DNA of 64,000 nt from Amblyomma americanum (taxonomy: Eukaryota; Arthropoda; Arachnida; Ixodida; Ixodidae). Of the stretch, positions 54,903 to 64,000 are shown one piece after another (positions within the stretch are counted from its first letter, which is position 1; each line of letters begins with the position of its first letter). The stretch covers positions 186,001 to 250,000 of the forward strand of contig NW_027526504.1 of NCBI RefSeq assembly GCF_052857255.1. Direction: 5' to 3'. Below the pieces are notes generated by a model. That model saw only the letters and a list, made by a program, of their open reading frames with translations. It had not been told where the DNA came from and searched no databases. The translations under genes and the position numbers were made by a program.

Positions 54903-54936
54903 TTAGTCCTCCCCAGCCTGAGGAGCGTGGGGAGGG
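54893..54936 (+). other. -1 ribosomal frameshift signal, gag to pol (copy 1)
   Basis: Heptamer AAAAAAC at 54893-54899 is read in the gag frame as A AAA AAC, immediately before the gag TAG. Seven to eight bases downstream is an inverted repeat CCTCCCCA (54908-54915) / TGGGGAGG (54928-54935), extendable by a U-G pair at 54907/54936, with a 12-nt loop. Slippery X XXY YYZ heptamers followed after 5-9 nt by a stable stem are the classic retroviral -1 frameshift arrangement. A one-base backward slip enters the pol frame, which is open from 54860. The whole signal is identical in copy 2 (61552-61595). It would set the Gag to Gag-Pol ratio. Confidence is high on architecture; function is untested. 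Confidence 0.88.
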
Positions 54937-56026
54937 AGCAGTAGATGATGAGGTGGTGGTAGTTTGTGTGGCCGACGAGGCATGCCCTGTTGTGCGTTGC
55001 AAGTTAAATGGTTGTTGTATGGAATTGTTGATAGATACGGGGTCAAAGGTGACATTGCTTAAGGAGAGCAGTTTTAACACGCTTCGAAGGAAGGGGGACC
55101 GCGAGGTGTTGGAAGCGTCTGGTGGTATGGCAACCAAATTTGTAGGCATAACGGGGGATCCTCTTGGCATAAGTGGACTCTACCGGTTACACTTCTCTCT
55201 CGGCGGAATTGCATTGGAGCACCCCTGCTACGTATGCCCGGACACGGTGTCTCTGCCAAACGGAGTGTCAGGTATATTAGGGCAGGATTTTTTGAGAAAA
55301 GGGAAGGTAGTAGTCTCATTCTCTGAGGAAGAGGTTAATGCGGGCGGCTCAAAAGTTCCGTTTTTGAACAGGAGAGGGGCTGAGATTCGCATTACCGATA
55401 TTGACGCCCGTCAAACAGTGGGATCATTGGAGAAGGTATATTCGCGGGTTGCCGTCCGGCTGGTCGAGGAGGCGGTCGTCCTTCCTTGGTCGGAGCACAT
55501 TTTGTACGCGTTTGTGCCTTCAGATGTAGAGAGCGGCGCCGTGGGAGTGCTTGAGCCGGTCGACTCTCTCAGCAATGGCCTGAAGGCAGCCGCGTGCCTC
55601 GTGACAGTTAATGACGCCCACAGAGTGCCCCTACGGGTGGTTAACTGTAGCCAGCAGCCACTGAGCCTTCCCAAGAACAAAACATTGGCTTTCTTCACCT
55701 CTGCGATAGAGCAACGTGAGCCCACCGATACGGTACTCGCAACTGTAGAGCATGCTAGTCCTTCGGCTGCTCCAAAGGTGTCGTTCGATCTTTCTCACGT
55801 AAAATCCAGGGAGAGGGAGGCTCTGGCTGGTTTGCTGAACGACTACTCGGAGGTATTCGCCGCGTCCAACCTGGATTTGGGCTGCTGTGGCGTTATAAAG
55901 CACAGGATAGAAACCGGCACTTCATCGCCCGTTTACCAGCGTGCGTACAGGATTCCTTACTCCCAACGTGAGGAGATGGAGCGGCAGGTGCAGGACCTGA
56001 TTGATCGCGGCATTGTCGAACACTAA
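54899..56026 (+). pseudogene. pol of copy 1, first part: protease and RT N-terminus, ended by TAA
   Basis: Pol frame entered by -1 frameshifting from gag, with no own ATG near the start; the first open codons follow the slip site. The aspartic protease carries the catalytic LIDTGSKVTLL motif, with the Asp codon at 55034, and an ILGQDFL motif about 80 residues later, as usual for retropepsins. A linker of about 150 residues follows, then the RT N-terminus (VYQRAYRIPYSQREEME, about 55932 onward). The frame stops at TAA 56024-56026, just after DRGIVEH. Copy 2 has TCA there, so the stop is a single-base nonsense mutation and not a natural end. The protease itself is intact in this copy and broken in copy 2. 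Confidence 0.9.
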
Positions 56027-58789
56027 AAGTCACCCTGGGGAGCACCAGCACTATTGGTGGAAAAGCCAGATGGCTCGTATCGATTGGTAGTGGACTACCG
56101 CAAACTAAATGCCGTAACTCGCATCGATCCATACCCCATCCCCAATATACAGGAGACGCTTTCTCAGCTGGGCTCTGCCAGGTACTTCACGGTAGTGGAC
56201 ATGGCGGCGGGATTCTGGCAGATAGCAATGGATCCGGCAGATGCCGAGAAAACAGCATTCAACACGCCCTCAGGGCACTATGAATGGAAAAGGATGCCGA
56301 TGGGTCTGGCCAACAGCCCTGCTGTCTGGCAGAGAACCGCTGATGTTATCCTGGCAGGTCTTCTGGGGAGGCTGTGCTTCGTGTATATGGATGACATTAT
56401 CATATACAGTGACAGTTTTGAGAACCATTTGCGCGATATTGAGCAGGTTTTGGTGCGACTAAGAGGAGCGGGTCTCAAGCTGAAGCCCTCTAAGTGCCAA
56501 TTCCTCAAAAACGAGGTGAAATACCTCGGGCACGTTGTTTCAGCTGACGGCGTGCGACCGGACCCTGAGAAACTAAGGTGTGTCTCGGATTTTCCATCCC
56601 CGACTAGCGTCCGCCAGGTCCGGCAGTTTCTCGGCCTGATCGGTTACTACCGAAGGCACATAGAGGAGTTCGCCAAGCTCGCTAAGCCGCTCACCGCCTT
56701 AACAGCCAAAAATCTCGCCTTTCGCTGGGACGAAAACGCGGAGAATGCTTTTGGGGCCCTGAAAAGGAAGCTAATGAGTGCACCGCTGTTGCGCCACCCG
56801 GATTTTAATTTGCCCTTCGTTATGGCCACAGATGCGTCAAAGTTCGCAGTGGGTGCCGTGCTATCTCAGGTTATCGAGGGCAAAGAACATCCCGTTGCTT
56901 TTGCTAGCCGACAGCTGAGCCCCACAGAGCAAAAGTACGGAGCTACGGAAAGGGAGTGCCTCGCCGTTGTCTGGGCAGTAAAGCACTTCAGATGCTACCT
57001 TTACGGCCGCAAATTCAAGCTAGTCACAGACTGCCATCCTCTGAAATGGGTGATGAGTGTCAGGGACCCTAGCTCGCGACTCGCTAGATGGAATCTACAC
57101 CTGCAGGAATACTGCTTTGAAGTTGAGCACAAGTCAGGAAAGACGCATCTGAATGCTGATGCACTCAGCCGCACAGCTGCCGTGGCAGCTATAGATGAGT
57201 TTGTCCCCATAGTCGACCCCACCGAATTACGCACAGAGCAGTGCAAAGATCCGGACCTGAAGCGAATAATCGAAAGCTTAGAGGACGCACCGTCTCACCC
57301 CGAACAGCTATTTTATTTCATTGGCAAAGACGGCACCCTGTGTTGGCGCACGAGGCCAACCAGGAAAGGGAGACCAGAGAAAACCGCTTGGGAGAGAGTC
57401 GTCATACCTCGGTCGTGGACAGAAAGGGTTCTTCGCGCGTTTCACGATGCGCCATGCGCCGGTCATTTTGGCGTAGCGAAGACACGCAGGCGTGTGGAGC
57501 GTTTGTACTTTTGGAGTGGCATGCGACAGGATGTTAGAGACTACTGTGCGAAGTGTCATTCCTGTCTCGAAAGAAAAACACCCAAGGGACTAAGACCAGC
57601 TCCAATTCAGCCGTTCCCTGAGGTTTCGGCTCCCTTCGAGCGGACAGGTATGGACATAATGGGCCCATTGCCCACGACCACTTCCGGAAACAAGTACATT
57701 TTAGTATTTGTCGATCACCTTTCAAAATACGCGGAAGCGGTAGCACTCCCAGATCAGAAGGCAGACACGGTTGCAAGAGCATTTGTCGAACAGATCGTGC
57801 TCCGACATGGACCCCCGAGGCAACTCTTGACAGATCGGGGAACGAACTTCGTGTCGCAGCTAATGAGGAGAGTTTGCGAGCTGCTTAAGATCGCTAAGAA
57901 GCAGACAACACCGTACCATCCGGCTTGCAACGGCGCGGTGGAGCGACTGAACCAAACCGTGGCCGGGTTCCTGTCGCATTTTGTTTCGCGCGACCAGCGG
58001 GACTGGGACTTGTGGCTCCCGTATGCAATGTTTGCCTACAATTCCGCAGCACACGAGAGCACGGGCGAATCGCCATTCTTTCTTCTCTACGGCCGAGACC
58101 CGGACCAGCCTAGTGAAGTGCCAGAGGGCCCCCGTCGTGTCCCATACGCTTCACTGGACGACTATAAGGTGGAGCTAGAATCGCGCTTGCAAGTGGCGAG
58201 GGACATCGCAAAGGAGGCCTTAAAGAAAGCGGCGAAGCGCAGGAAGGAGGTGCACGATCGCAGTGCTAGAGACGCGCCGTTTAATGTGGGGGACAGCGTG
58301 TACATTGAAAACTGCCAAAGGCAGATTGGGCTAGCTCGTAAGTTCCAGACGAAGTGGAGAGAACCGTGCGAGGTTGTCGAGAAGCTTTCTCCGGTAAACT
58401 TCAGAGTCCGAGACGTGAACCGGCGCTTGATAAGGATACACGCAAATCGCCTCAAGTCGGCACCGGTTCAGTATTCACGAAATGAGGAAAGGGAAAGCGC
58501 GGATTTTGATGGGGACAGAAGTGAAGCGGAGCGCGCAGATAGTTCGCAAGAAACGCCCTCTCCTGCATCTGTTCGGCAGGCGCCAGAGGTGACGGCCAGA
58601 ATGCCACCGGATTTACTTCATGCATTGCTAGAAGAAGAAGCGCGCGAGGTTGCCGCGCAGATAACGCCAGGAGAGGCTCCTGCCACGAGCCCTCGCGAGT
58701 CCCAAAGCAGACAAAAGGGCACAGACTTACTTAGTATGACTCATGAAGGCCGATATCCGCTGCGAAATCGGAAAGCTAAGTCGGACTAA
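56027..58789 (+). pseudogene. pol of copy 1, second part: reverse transcriptase, RNase H, integrase
   Basis: Continuation of the same frame after the TAA, open for about 920 codons. Counting from the GTG codon at 56054, the RT shows the first catalytic Asp in VVDMAAGF (residue 49) and YMDD (111-114), then LGHVVS. RNase H has TDAS (Asp 260), ERE (Glu 299) and TDCH (Asp 326). Integrase has the HHCC zinc domain (His 464, His 471, Cys 501 and 504) and a D,D-35-E core (Asp 534, Asp 594, Glu 630). The C-terminal module reads KWREPCEVVEKLSP (about 767-780), resembling a GPY/F module but with EPC where GPY or GPF is usual. A hydrophilic acidic tail ends in YPLRNRKAKSD. No chromodomain is seen. All catalytic residues are present; only the upstream stop separates this part from the protease. 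Confidence 0.93.
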
Positions 58790-58921
58790 TGGCGTAAACA
58801 GAGCGGAGTTTTGAACTGGTTAGAATTGTGTAATGCCGCAGCTCATAACATTGCTATGTGCTTATGTGTTAAGTTATCGGAGTTGGTAGTTAAACCTTTC
58901 TGTCATTAAGTAACACCTGCA

Positions 58922-58953
58922 CAGGAGAGCATGCGGAGCGCATGCAGAACCTG
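58922..58953 (+). other. Hairpin in the 3' noncoding region
   Basis: Perfect 7-bp arms GCATGCG (58929-58935) and CGCATGC (58939-58945) with a 3-nt loop. They are flanked by a 4-bp outer pair CAGG (58922-58925) / CCTG (58950-58953) across a small asymmetric internal loop. It may be an RNA structure element, but nothing shows a function, and copy 2 does not reach this region within the window. Confidence 0.45.
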
Positions 58954-59268
58954 CCCTACTTCCTTTCGTTATCTATATTTTTGTCTGTGCCGTGATCGTG
59001 CTAGAAGTGGGAGCTCCTTTGTAACTGTGGTAAATTTATTTCGTCCAGTTTGGACTAGAAAAGAGAGGCTTGGGTGCTGAGTTTCATGTTTATCTGTAAA
59101 AGAAGATCAGTGCTGCCCCTGGAGACGCCAGTATTGACAGCGGAGGCATATGGTGTTGTGCAGTGGTGTTGAGTGCAGCGAAAAGTGTTTTGTCGGACGC
59201 ACTGTGCGAGGCGATTCAGAAAGACAAGGGGAGCTGCGTGGACTCAAATGTTCGGAGAACATTCTTCT

Positions 59269-59282
59269 GGAGGATGAGCGAG
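59269..59282 (+). other. Candidate polypurine tract
   Basis: GGAGGATGAGCGAG lies directly before the TG of the second LTR, the position at which plus-strand DNA synthesis starts in LTR elements. Twelve of 14 bases are purines. The tract is imperfect, so the call rests mainly on position. Confidence 0.5.
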
Positions 59283-60465
59283 TGTGACATTCCGTGTGTG
59301 CTACGAGGATCCACGTTCGACGGCGTGGCGTAGACGGAGACCCGTGACAGCGGCATCATCAATTACCCAGCCATGCTCTTTGAGTGACGACCAGAAAAAC
59401 CGGACCCGCCGCCGCCCCGGGGAAACAGGCTTTATCCTCCCCAATTTCCGGTTACATTCCAGGACAAGGGAGCTGTCAGCGGGCCAGAGCGCGCCGTACC
59501 ACAGCCGACGCTATGCGCTACCGCGAAGACGACATTCTTTCCCTCCCCCCCTTTTGTCGTGGGCTAACGCCGGGAAGGCACCCACAGCTTCCCAGAAGGG
59601 CCGCGACGGACACCTGTCATGGCGGACAGGCAGTACTCGCCAAGAATGTGGAAAGACAGGCGCTAGTGAATTAGCTCCGAAGAGAGAGCCTGTGTATACT
59701 CTCACTTGAGAGAGAGTGGTGGCGTTTTTGTTGTTTATTTAGTTTGTATTGTTAACAGACTCTGGGTTCGAGGCTAAGCCCAACCCAAAGGGGTGGTCCC
59801 CATCTCGCATGTTATTTTGGATTGGAGAATTGATGCTTTGGGCGGGCCACTGGAAATGACCGCCCTTAGTCCTTTGTTAATCAAGTGCTTAAAAGCACAT
59901 GTAAACGGATGCAGTCCAGTCTGAGCTGGGGCTCCATACTTAGCATGTAATGTGATGCTACTTAGGCACTAACCTGCCCGGTCGATGAGTAAAGTAGTGC
60001 AAAGTTTGTTCTTTTGTAAATTCAGTTCTGCTTTTTCCAGTTTAACTCTCTGTATATGTATGTTGTAAAATTATGCTCTGCTGTCATCATCTACAAGCTC
60101 GCCTCCGTTTCATCTTCCAAGCCGAACGACACTAGAGGAAGGGTTTGTGAACCATCCTCGAAGAAACGGACGACTATTGAAATTCTACTGCATACACGCT
60201 GAGGACGACATCGTTCGCCAAGAGAGCCTTCAGTGCCGAAGCCCGACGGCGTGCAGCTTCTGCCAGCAACCGCTCGAGCCCAACTCCGGAGCCACTCCAT
60301 CGCCCCCATGAAGTCGTCGGCACGTAAGCTCGGACGCCCCAGCCTCTGATGTATAACCTTAACCATGTGTAATTATTGAATATACCTGTTTGTTTAAACT
60401 GAGCCATACGGTGTCTCTTTGCCTCTCCGTCCCGTGTGGACCTGCGCATTATGGGGGTCATCACA
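59283..60465 (+). repeat. Shared LTR (3' LTR of copy 1, 5' LTR of copy 2)
   Basis: 1183 bp with the same TGTGA...TCACA ends as 52622-53805, and about eight substitutions and one C-run indel against it. It is flanked on both sides by element internal sequence and not by host DNA, so it serves two element copies. The dyad GTGCTT-AA-AAGCAC is conserved at 59885-59898. Confidence 0.94.
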
Positions 60466-60466
60466 C

Positions 60467-60483
60467 TGGTGTCAGAAGTGGGG
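60467..60483 (+). other. Primer-binding site of copy 2
   Basis: Identical to the site at 53807-53823: TGGTGTCAGAAGTGGGG, one base after the LTR end, tRNA-Leu-like. The leader that follows (60484-60619) also keeps the internal TGTGACATTC at 60511-60520. Confidence 0.85.
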
Positions 60484-60619
60484 TCTCAAAAGCAAATGTC
60501 CTCTGAATGCTGTGACATTCATGACTTCAAAATTGTAATCAAAAGGGAATCACGGGACTGATTGTGGGACTTTTACCCCCATTTGAGAGGCTTGAGGCAC
60601 TGGAGGGCTTGAAAAAAAA

Positions 60620-61561
60620 ATGACTGTATCTGAGGGAGCTCCCACTCCACTGCCGTCGCTCGGAGCAAGCATGCTGGCATTAGGAAGCGTCATTCCGACG
60701 TTTACGGGAGATAAGACAGGGGTTCCAATCTGCGATTTCTTTTCCATGCTAGAAGAGATTGGGAAAATGGGGGGATGGTCCGATGCTCAAATGCTGGGAA
60801 TGGCGAGGTGTAAGATGGCAGGAGCTGCTCATGATTTTGCATGGCGAGACGAAAAAGTAAAATCCACAAAATCATTTGCGGAATTTAAGAAGCTCGCGTT
60901 TGAGCATTTTGACACTGAACCACGTCACGTGCGAGTACAGAGGTTCCGTGACGCCGGACAGATGGTAGGGGAGGACGTGCGAACGTTTGCGTCGCGGCTT
61001 CAGCGCTTAGCGCGCGATACGTTAAGCGGGGAGGAGGAAGGAGACCAGCTTAAGAAGAAATACGCGGAGGATATACTTAAAGAGGAAATGACCGCTTTGT
61101 TCGTGGCTGGTCTGCAAGACCCCGTGCGCCGGTTCGTGCTCTCGCGCAAGCCGAGCAATTTCGACCAAGCCGTGGAGGCCGCATTGGATGAGGAACAAAA
61201 TGAGGCGTTAACGACAGCCGCAGCGAGAGTACGCGTCATATAGAGAGCGGTGCTCAACCCTGAGGTTGCTCTCTTGACAGAGCGGTTAGATCACTTAGAA
61301 CAGCTGCTATCTCAGCAGGTAGAATGCCAGGTTGAAGCGCGCGCTCAACAGCGCCGATTCGCTGGAAACCGGAGACCGCCACAAAGCTACAGGCGCGGTA
61401 TGCGAGATTTTGAAGAAATCGTATGCTTCGCTTGCCAGGGTCGCGGACACATCGCCAGGTTCTGCCAAAACGTGCGCCGTGGGGAGCCACAAAGAGAAGC
61501 AGGCGAGACACGCCCTAAGCAAGCCTACAGCGGGGCTCCAGATACCGAGTCAAAAAACTAG
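60620..61561 (+). pseudogene. gag of copy 2, interrupted by TAG
   Basis: Starts with a clear ATG after nine A, and gives the 313-residue length used to define gag in this family. An in-frame TAG at 61241-61243 replaces a GAG (Glu) codon of copy 1, after 207 residues and downstream of the capsid-like domain. The frame resumes and carries the same coiled-coil-like stretch and CCHC zinc knuckle to the natural TAG at 61559-61561. The truncated product would keep the capsid but lack the nucleocapsid part and the frameshift site, so no Gag-Pol could be made from it without readthrough. Other changes from copy 1 are a few missense differences (Q/L, R/G, N/K, F/L). Confidence 0.92.
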
Positions 61562-61595
61562 TTAGTCCTCCCCAGCCTGAGGAGCGTGGGGAGGG
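61552..61595 (+). other. -1 ribosomal frameshift signal (copy 2)
   Basis: AAAAAAC at 61552-61558 followed by CCTCCCCA (61567-61574) / TGGGGAGG (61587-61594), identical to copy 1. It lies downstream of the gag nonsense codon, so ribosomes would not normally reach it in this copy. Confidence 0.85.
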
Positions 61596-64000
61596 AGCAG
61601 TAGATGATGAGGTGGTGGTAGTTTGTGTGGCCGACGAGGCATGCCCTGTTGTGCGTTGCAAGTTAAATGGTTGTTGTATGGAATTGTTGATAGATACGGG
61701 GTCAAAGGTGACATTGCTTAAGGAGAGCAGTTTTAACACGCTTCGAAGGAAGGGGGACCGCGAGGTGTTGGAAGCGTCTGGTGGTATGGCAACCAAATTT
61801 GTAGGCATAACGGGGGATCCTCTTGGCATAAGTGGACTCTACCGGTTACACTTCTCTCTCGGCGGAATTGCATTGGAGCACCCCTGCTACGTATGCCCGG
61901 ACACGGTGTCTCTGCCAAACTGAGTGTCAGGTATATTAGGGCAGGATTTTTTGAGAAAAGGGAAGGTAGTAGTCTCATTCTCTGAGGAAGAGGTTAATGC
62001 GGGCGGCTCAAAAGTTCCGTTTTTGAACAGGAGAGGGGCTGAGATTCGCATTACCGATATTGACGCCCGTCAAACAGCGGGATCATTGGAGAAGGTATAT
62101 TCGCGGGTTGCCGTCCGGCTGGTCGAGGAGGCGGTCGTCCTTCCTTGGTCGGAGCACATTTTGTACGCGTTTGTGCCTTCAGATGTAGAGAGCGGCGCCG
62201 TGGGAGTGCTTGAGCCGGTCGACTCTCTCAGCAATGGCCTGAAGGCAGCCGCGTGCCTCGTGACAGTTAATGACGCCCACAGAGTGCCCCTACGGGTGGT
62301 TAACTGTAGCCAGCAGCCACTGAGCCTTCCCAAGAACAAAACATTGGCTTTCTTCACCTCTGCGATAGAGCAACGTGAGCCCACCGATACGGTACTCGCA
62401 ACTGTAGAGCATGCTAGTCCTTCGGCTGCTCCAAAGGTGTCGTTCGATCTTTCTCACGTAAAATCCAGGGAGAGGGAGGCTCTGGCTGGTTTGCTGAACG
62501 ACTACTCGGAGGTATTCGCCGCGTCCAACCTGGATTTGGGCTGCTGTGGCGTTATAAAGCACAGGATAGAAACCGGCACTTCATCGCCCGTTTACCAGCG
62601 TGCGTACAGGATTCCTTACTCCCAACGTGAGGAGATGGAGCGGCAGGTGCAGGACCTGATTGATCGCGGCATTGTCGAACACTCAAAGTCACCCTGGGGA
62701 GCACCAGCACTATTGGTGGAAAAGCCAGATGGCTCATATCGATTGGTAGTGGACTACCGCAAACTAAATGCCGTAACTCGCATCGATCCATACCCCATCC
62801 CCAATATACAGGAGACGCTTTCTCAGCTGGGCTCTGCCAGGTACTTCACGGTAGTGGACATGGCGGCGGGATTCTGGCAGATAGCAATGGATCCGGCAGA
62901 TGCCGAGAAAACGGCATTCAACACGCCCTCAGGGCACTATGAATGGAAAAGGATGCCGATGGGTCTGGCCAACAGCCCTGCTGTCTGGCAGAGAACCGCT
63001 GATGTTATCCTGGCAGGTCTTCTGGGGAGGCTGTGCTTCGTGTATATGGATGACATTATCATATACAGTGACAGTTTTGAGAACCATTTGCGCGATATTG
63101 AGCAGGTTTTGGTGCGACTAAGAGGAGCGGGTCTCAAGCTGAAGCCCTCTAAGTGCCAATTCCTCAAAAACGAGGTGAAATACCTCGGGCACGTTGTTTC
63201 AGCTGACGGCGTGCGACCGGACCCTGAGAAACTAAGGTGTGTCTCGGATTTTCCATCCCCGACTAGCGTCCGCCAGGTCCGGCAGTTTCTCGGCCTGATC
63301 GGTTACTACCGAAGGCACATAGAGGAGTTCGCCAAGCTCGCTAAGCCGCTCACCGCCTTAACAGCCAAAAATCTCGCCTTTCGCTGGGACGAAAACGCGG
63401 AGAATGCTTTTGGGGCCCTGAAAAGGAAGCTAATGAGTGCACCGCTGTTGCGCCACCCGGATTTTAATTTGCCCTTCGTTATGGCCACAGATGCGTCAAA
63501 GTTCGCAGTGGGTGCCGTGCTATCTCAGGTTATCGAGGGCAAAGAACATCCCGTTGCTTTTGCTAGCCGAAAGCTGAGCCCCACAGAGCAAAAGTACGGA
63601 GCTACGGAAAGGGAGTGCCTCGCCGTTGTCTGGGCAGTAAAGCACTTCAGATGCTACCTTTACGGCCGCAAATTCAAGCTAGTCACAGACTGCCATCCTC
63701 TGAAATGGGTGATGAGTGTCAGGGACCCTAGCTCGCGACTCGCTAGATGGAATCTACACCTGCAGGAATACTGCTTTGAAGTTGAGTACAAGTCAGGAAA
63801 GACGCATCTGAATGCTGATGCACTCAGCCGCACAGCTGCCGTGGCAGCTATAGATGAGTTTGTCCCCATAGTCGACCCCGCCGAATTACGCACAGAGCAG
63901 TGCAAAGATCCGGACCTGAAGCGAATAATCGAAAGCTTAGAGGACGCACCGTCTCACCCCGAACAGCTAGGTTATTTCATTGGCAAAGACGGCACCCTGT
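61558..64000 (+). pseudogene. pol of copy 2, TGA in protease, cut by window end
   Basis: Same frame as copy 1 pol. It has the DTGSKVTLL protease site, then a TGA at 61921-61923 where copy 1 has GGA (Gly), just before the ILGQDFL motif, so protease is truncated. After the TGA the frame stays open to the last base of the window and passes through the RT with TCA at 62683-62685 (no stop), YMDD, and the RNase H motifs TDAS, ERE and TDCH. Missense differences from copy 1 include RQLSP to RKLSP, an H to Y in EHKSG, T to A in DPTEL, and QLFYF to QLGYF near 63970. Confidence 0.92.

Larger units (their letters stand above)
58790..59282 (+). other. Noncoding 3' region between pol and the second LTR
   Basis: 493 bp with no credible frame and no env. 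It contains a hairpin at 58922-58953 (outer arms CAGG/CCTG, inner arms GCATGCG/CGCATGC around GAG). The last 14 bases, GGAGGATGAGCGAG (59269-59282), are purine-rich and abut the LTR. They sit where the polypurine tract for plus-strand priming should be, although T and C interrupt it. Confidence 0.6.
52622..60465 (+). mobile_element. Ty3/gypsy LTR retrotransposon, copy 1 (LTR to LTR)
   Basis: A 7844-bp element with two direct LTRs of 1184 and 1183 bp (about 99.3% identical by eye), a tRNA-type primer site, gag, a -1 frameshift signal, and pol in the order protease, reverse transcriptase, RNase H, integrase. That order places it in Ty3/gypsy rather than Ty1/copia. No env-like frame lies between pol and the 3' LTR. 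It is non-autonomous as it stands, because the gag start codon is changed and pol has an in-frame TAA at 56024-56026. Its 5' end abuts the satellite directly. Its 3' LTR also serves as the 5' LTR of a second copy. The target-site duplication cannot be tested because the outer 3' end lies beyond the window. Confidence 0.95.
59283..64000 (+). mobile_element. Ty3/gypsy element, copy 2 (cut by window end)
   Basis: Begins with the shared middle LTR and repeats the internal region of copy 1 at an offset of 6660, then 6659 after the A-run indel. The 3535 internal bases present differ from copy 1 at roughly 17 substitutions and one indel. It carries a TAG in gag (61241-61243) and a TGA in protease (61921-61923), neither shared with copy 1. 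The window ends in pol just after the RNase H region; integrase and the 3' LTR are outside. Confidence 0.92.

Noticed and set aside
59256..59265. Heat-shock-element-like AGAACATTCT upstream of the second LTR
   Set aside because: Only two correctly spaced units. It is outside the LTR promoter region and easily due to chance.
58790..59282. env-like gene after pol
   Set aside because: Only 493 bp remain before the LTR, with no frame of useful length, signal peptide or membrane segment.

Overview
The window is eukaryotic repetitive DNA with no host gene. About 82% of it (1-52621) is one uninterrupted, single-orientation tandem satellite with a 100-bp monomer. The rest (52622-64000) is a Ty3/gypsy (Metaviridae-type) LTR retrotransposon arranged LTR-internal-LTR-internal, the second copy running off the window end. 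The pol protein style (a YMDD reverse transcriptase, integrase after RNase H, a basic YPLRNR-type C-terminus), a tRNA-Leu-like primer site and the roughly 1.2-kb LTRs resemble arthropod elements. A tick or other chelicerate is my best guess, but nothing here proves it.

Satellite (1-52621): about 526 monomers, GC about 52%, CpG-rich. A typical monomer carries a CTCGAG at positions 11-16 and a perfect 12-bp palindrome CACTTTAAAGTG at 21-32. Monomers fall into recurring variants, told apart by the bases just after the TTTAA core and by GCGCTTGCT, CCAGCAG, TTGTCGAG, GTTGATT and similar markers. Variants recur in the same order in blocks: three successive copies of a roughly 30-monomer (3-kb) higher-order unit at about 16.8-26.2 kb, a 4.0-kb-spaced pair at 26.2-32.9 kb, a 2.7-kb-spaced pair at 35.75-40.5 kb, a 1.1-kb tandem duplication at 45.3-47.5 kb, a 0.8-kb one at 7.3-8.9 kb, and a locally amplified subfamily at 47.7-50.45 kb. 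There is no inverted monomer, no inserted transposon and no credible gene in the array.

Retrotransposon (52622-64000): the first LTR starts 43 nt into a satellite monomer. Its 1184-bp LTR (TGTGA...TCACA ends) is followed by a primer-binding site, gag with one CCHC knuckle, a textbook -1 frameshift site (A AAA AAC followed by an 8-9 bp stem-loop), then pol in the order protease, reverse transcriptase, RNase H, integrase, and a 493-bp noncoding tail. No env is seen. A second LTR at 59283-60465 closes this copy and opens the next one, which is cut at the window end inside pol just past RNase H.

Both copies are disabled but by different mutations. Copy 1 has lost the gag ATG and has a TAA at the start of the RT core. 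Copy 2 has a TAG in gag and a TGA in protease. The LTRs differ at about 8 substitutions plus one indel, and the internal regions at roughly 17 substitutions plus one indel over 3.5 kb. The copies are therefore young and closely related, most simply joined by LTR-LTR recombination or tandem duplication. I found no novel functional system. The points most worth a second look are the satellite's higher-order structure, the tandem LTR arrangement at the array edge, the frameshift signal, and a cluster of 1-bp insertions at 16.8-19.7 kb that may be a sequence-quality artefact.
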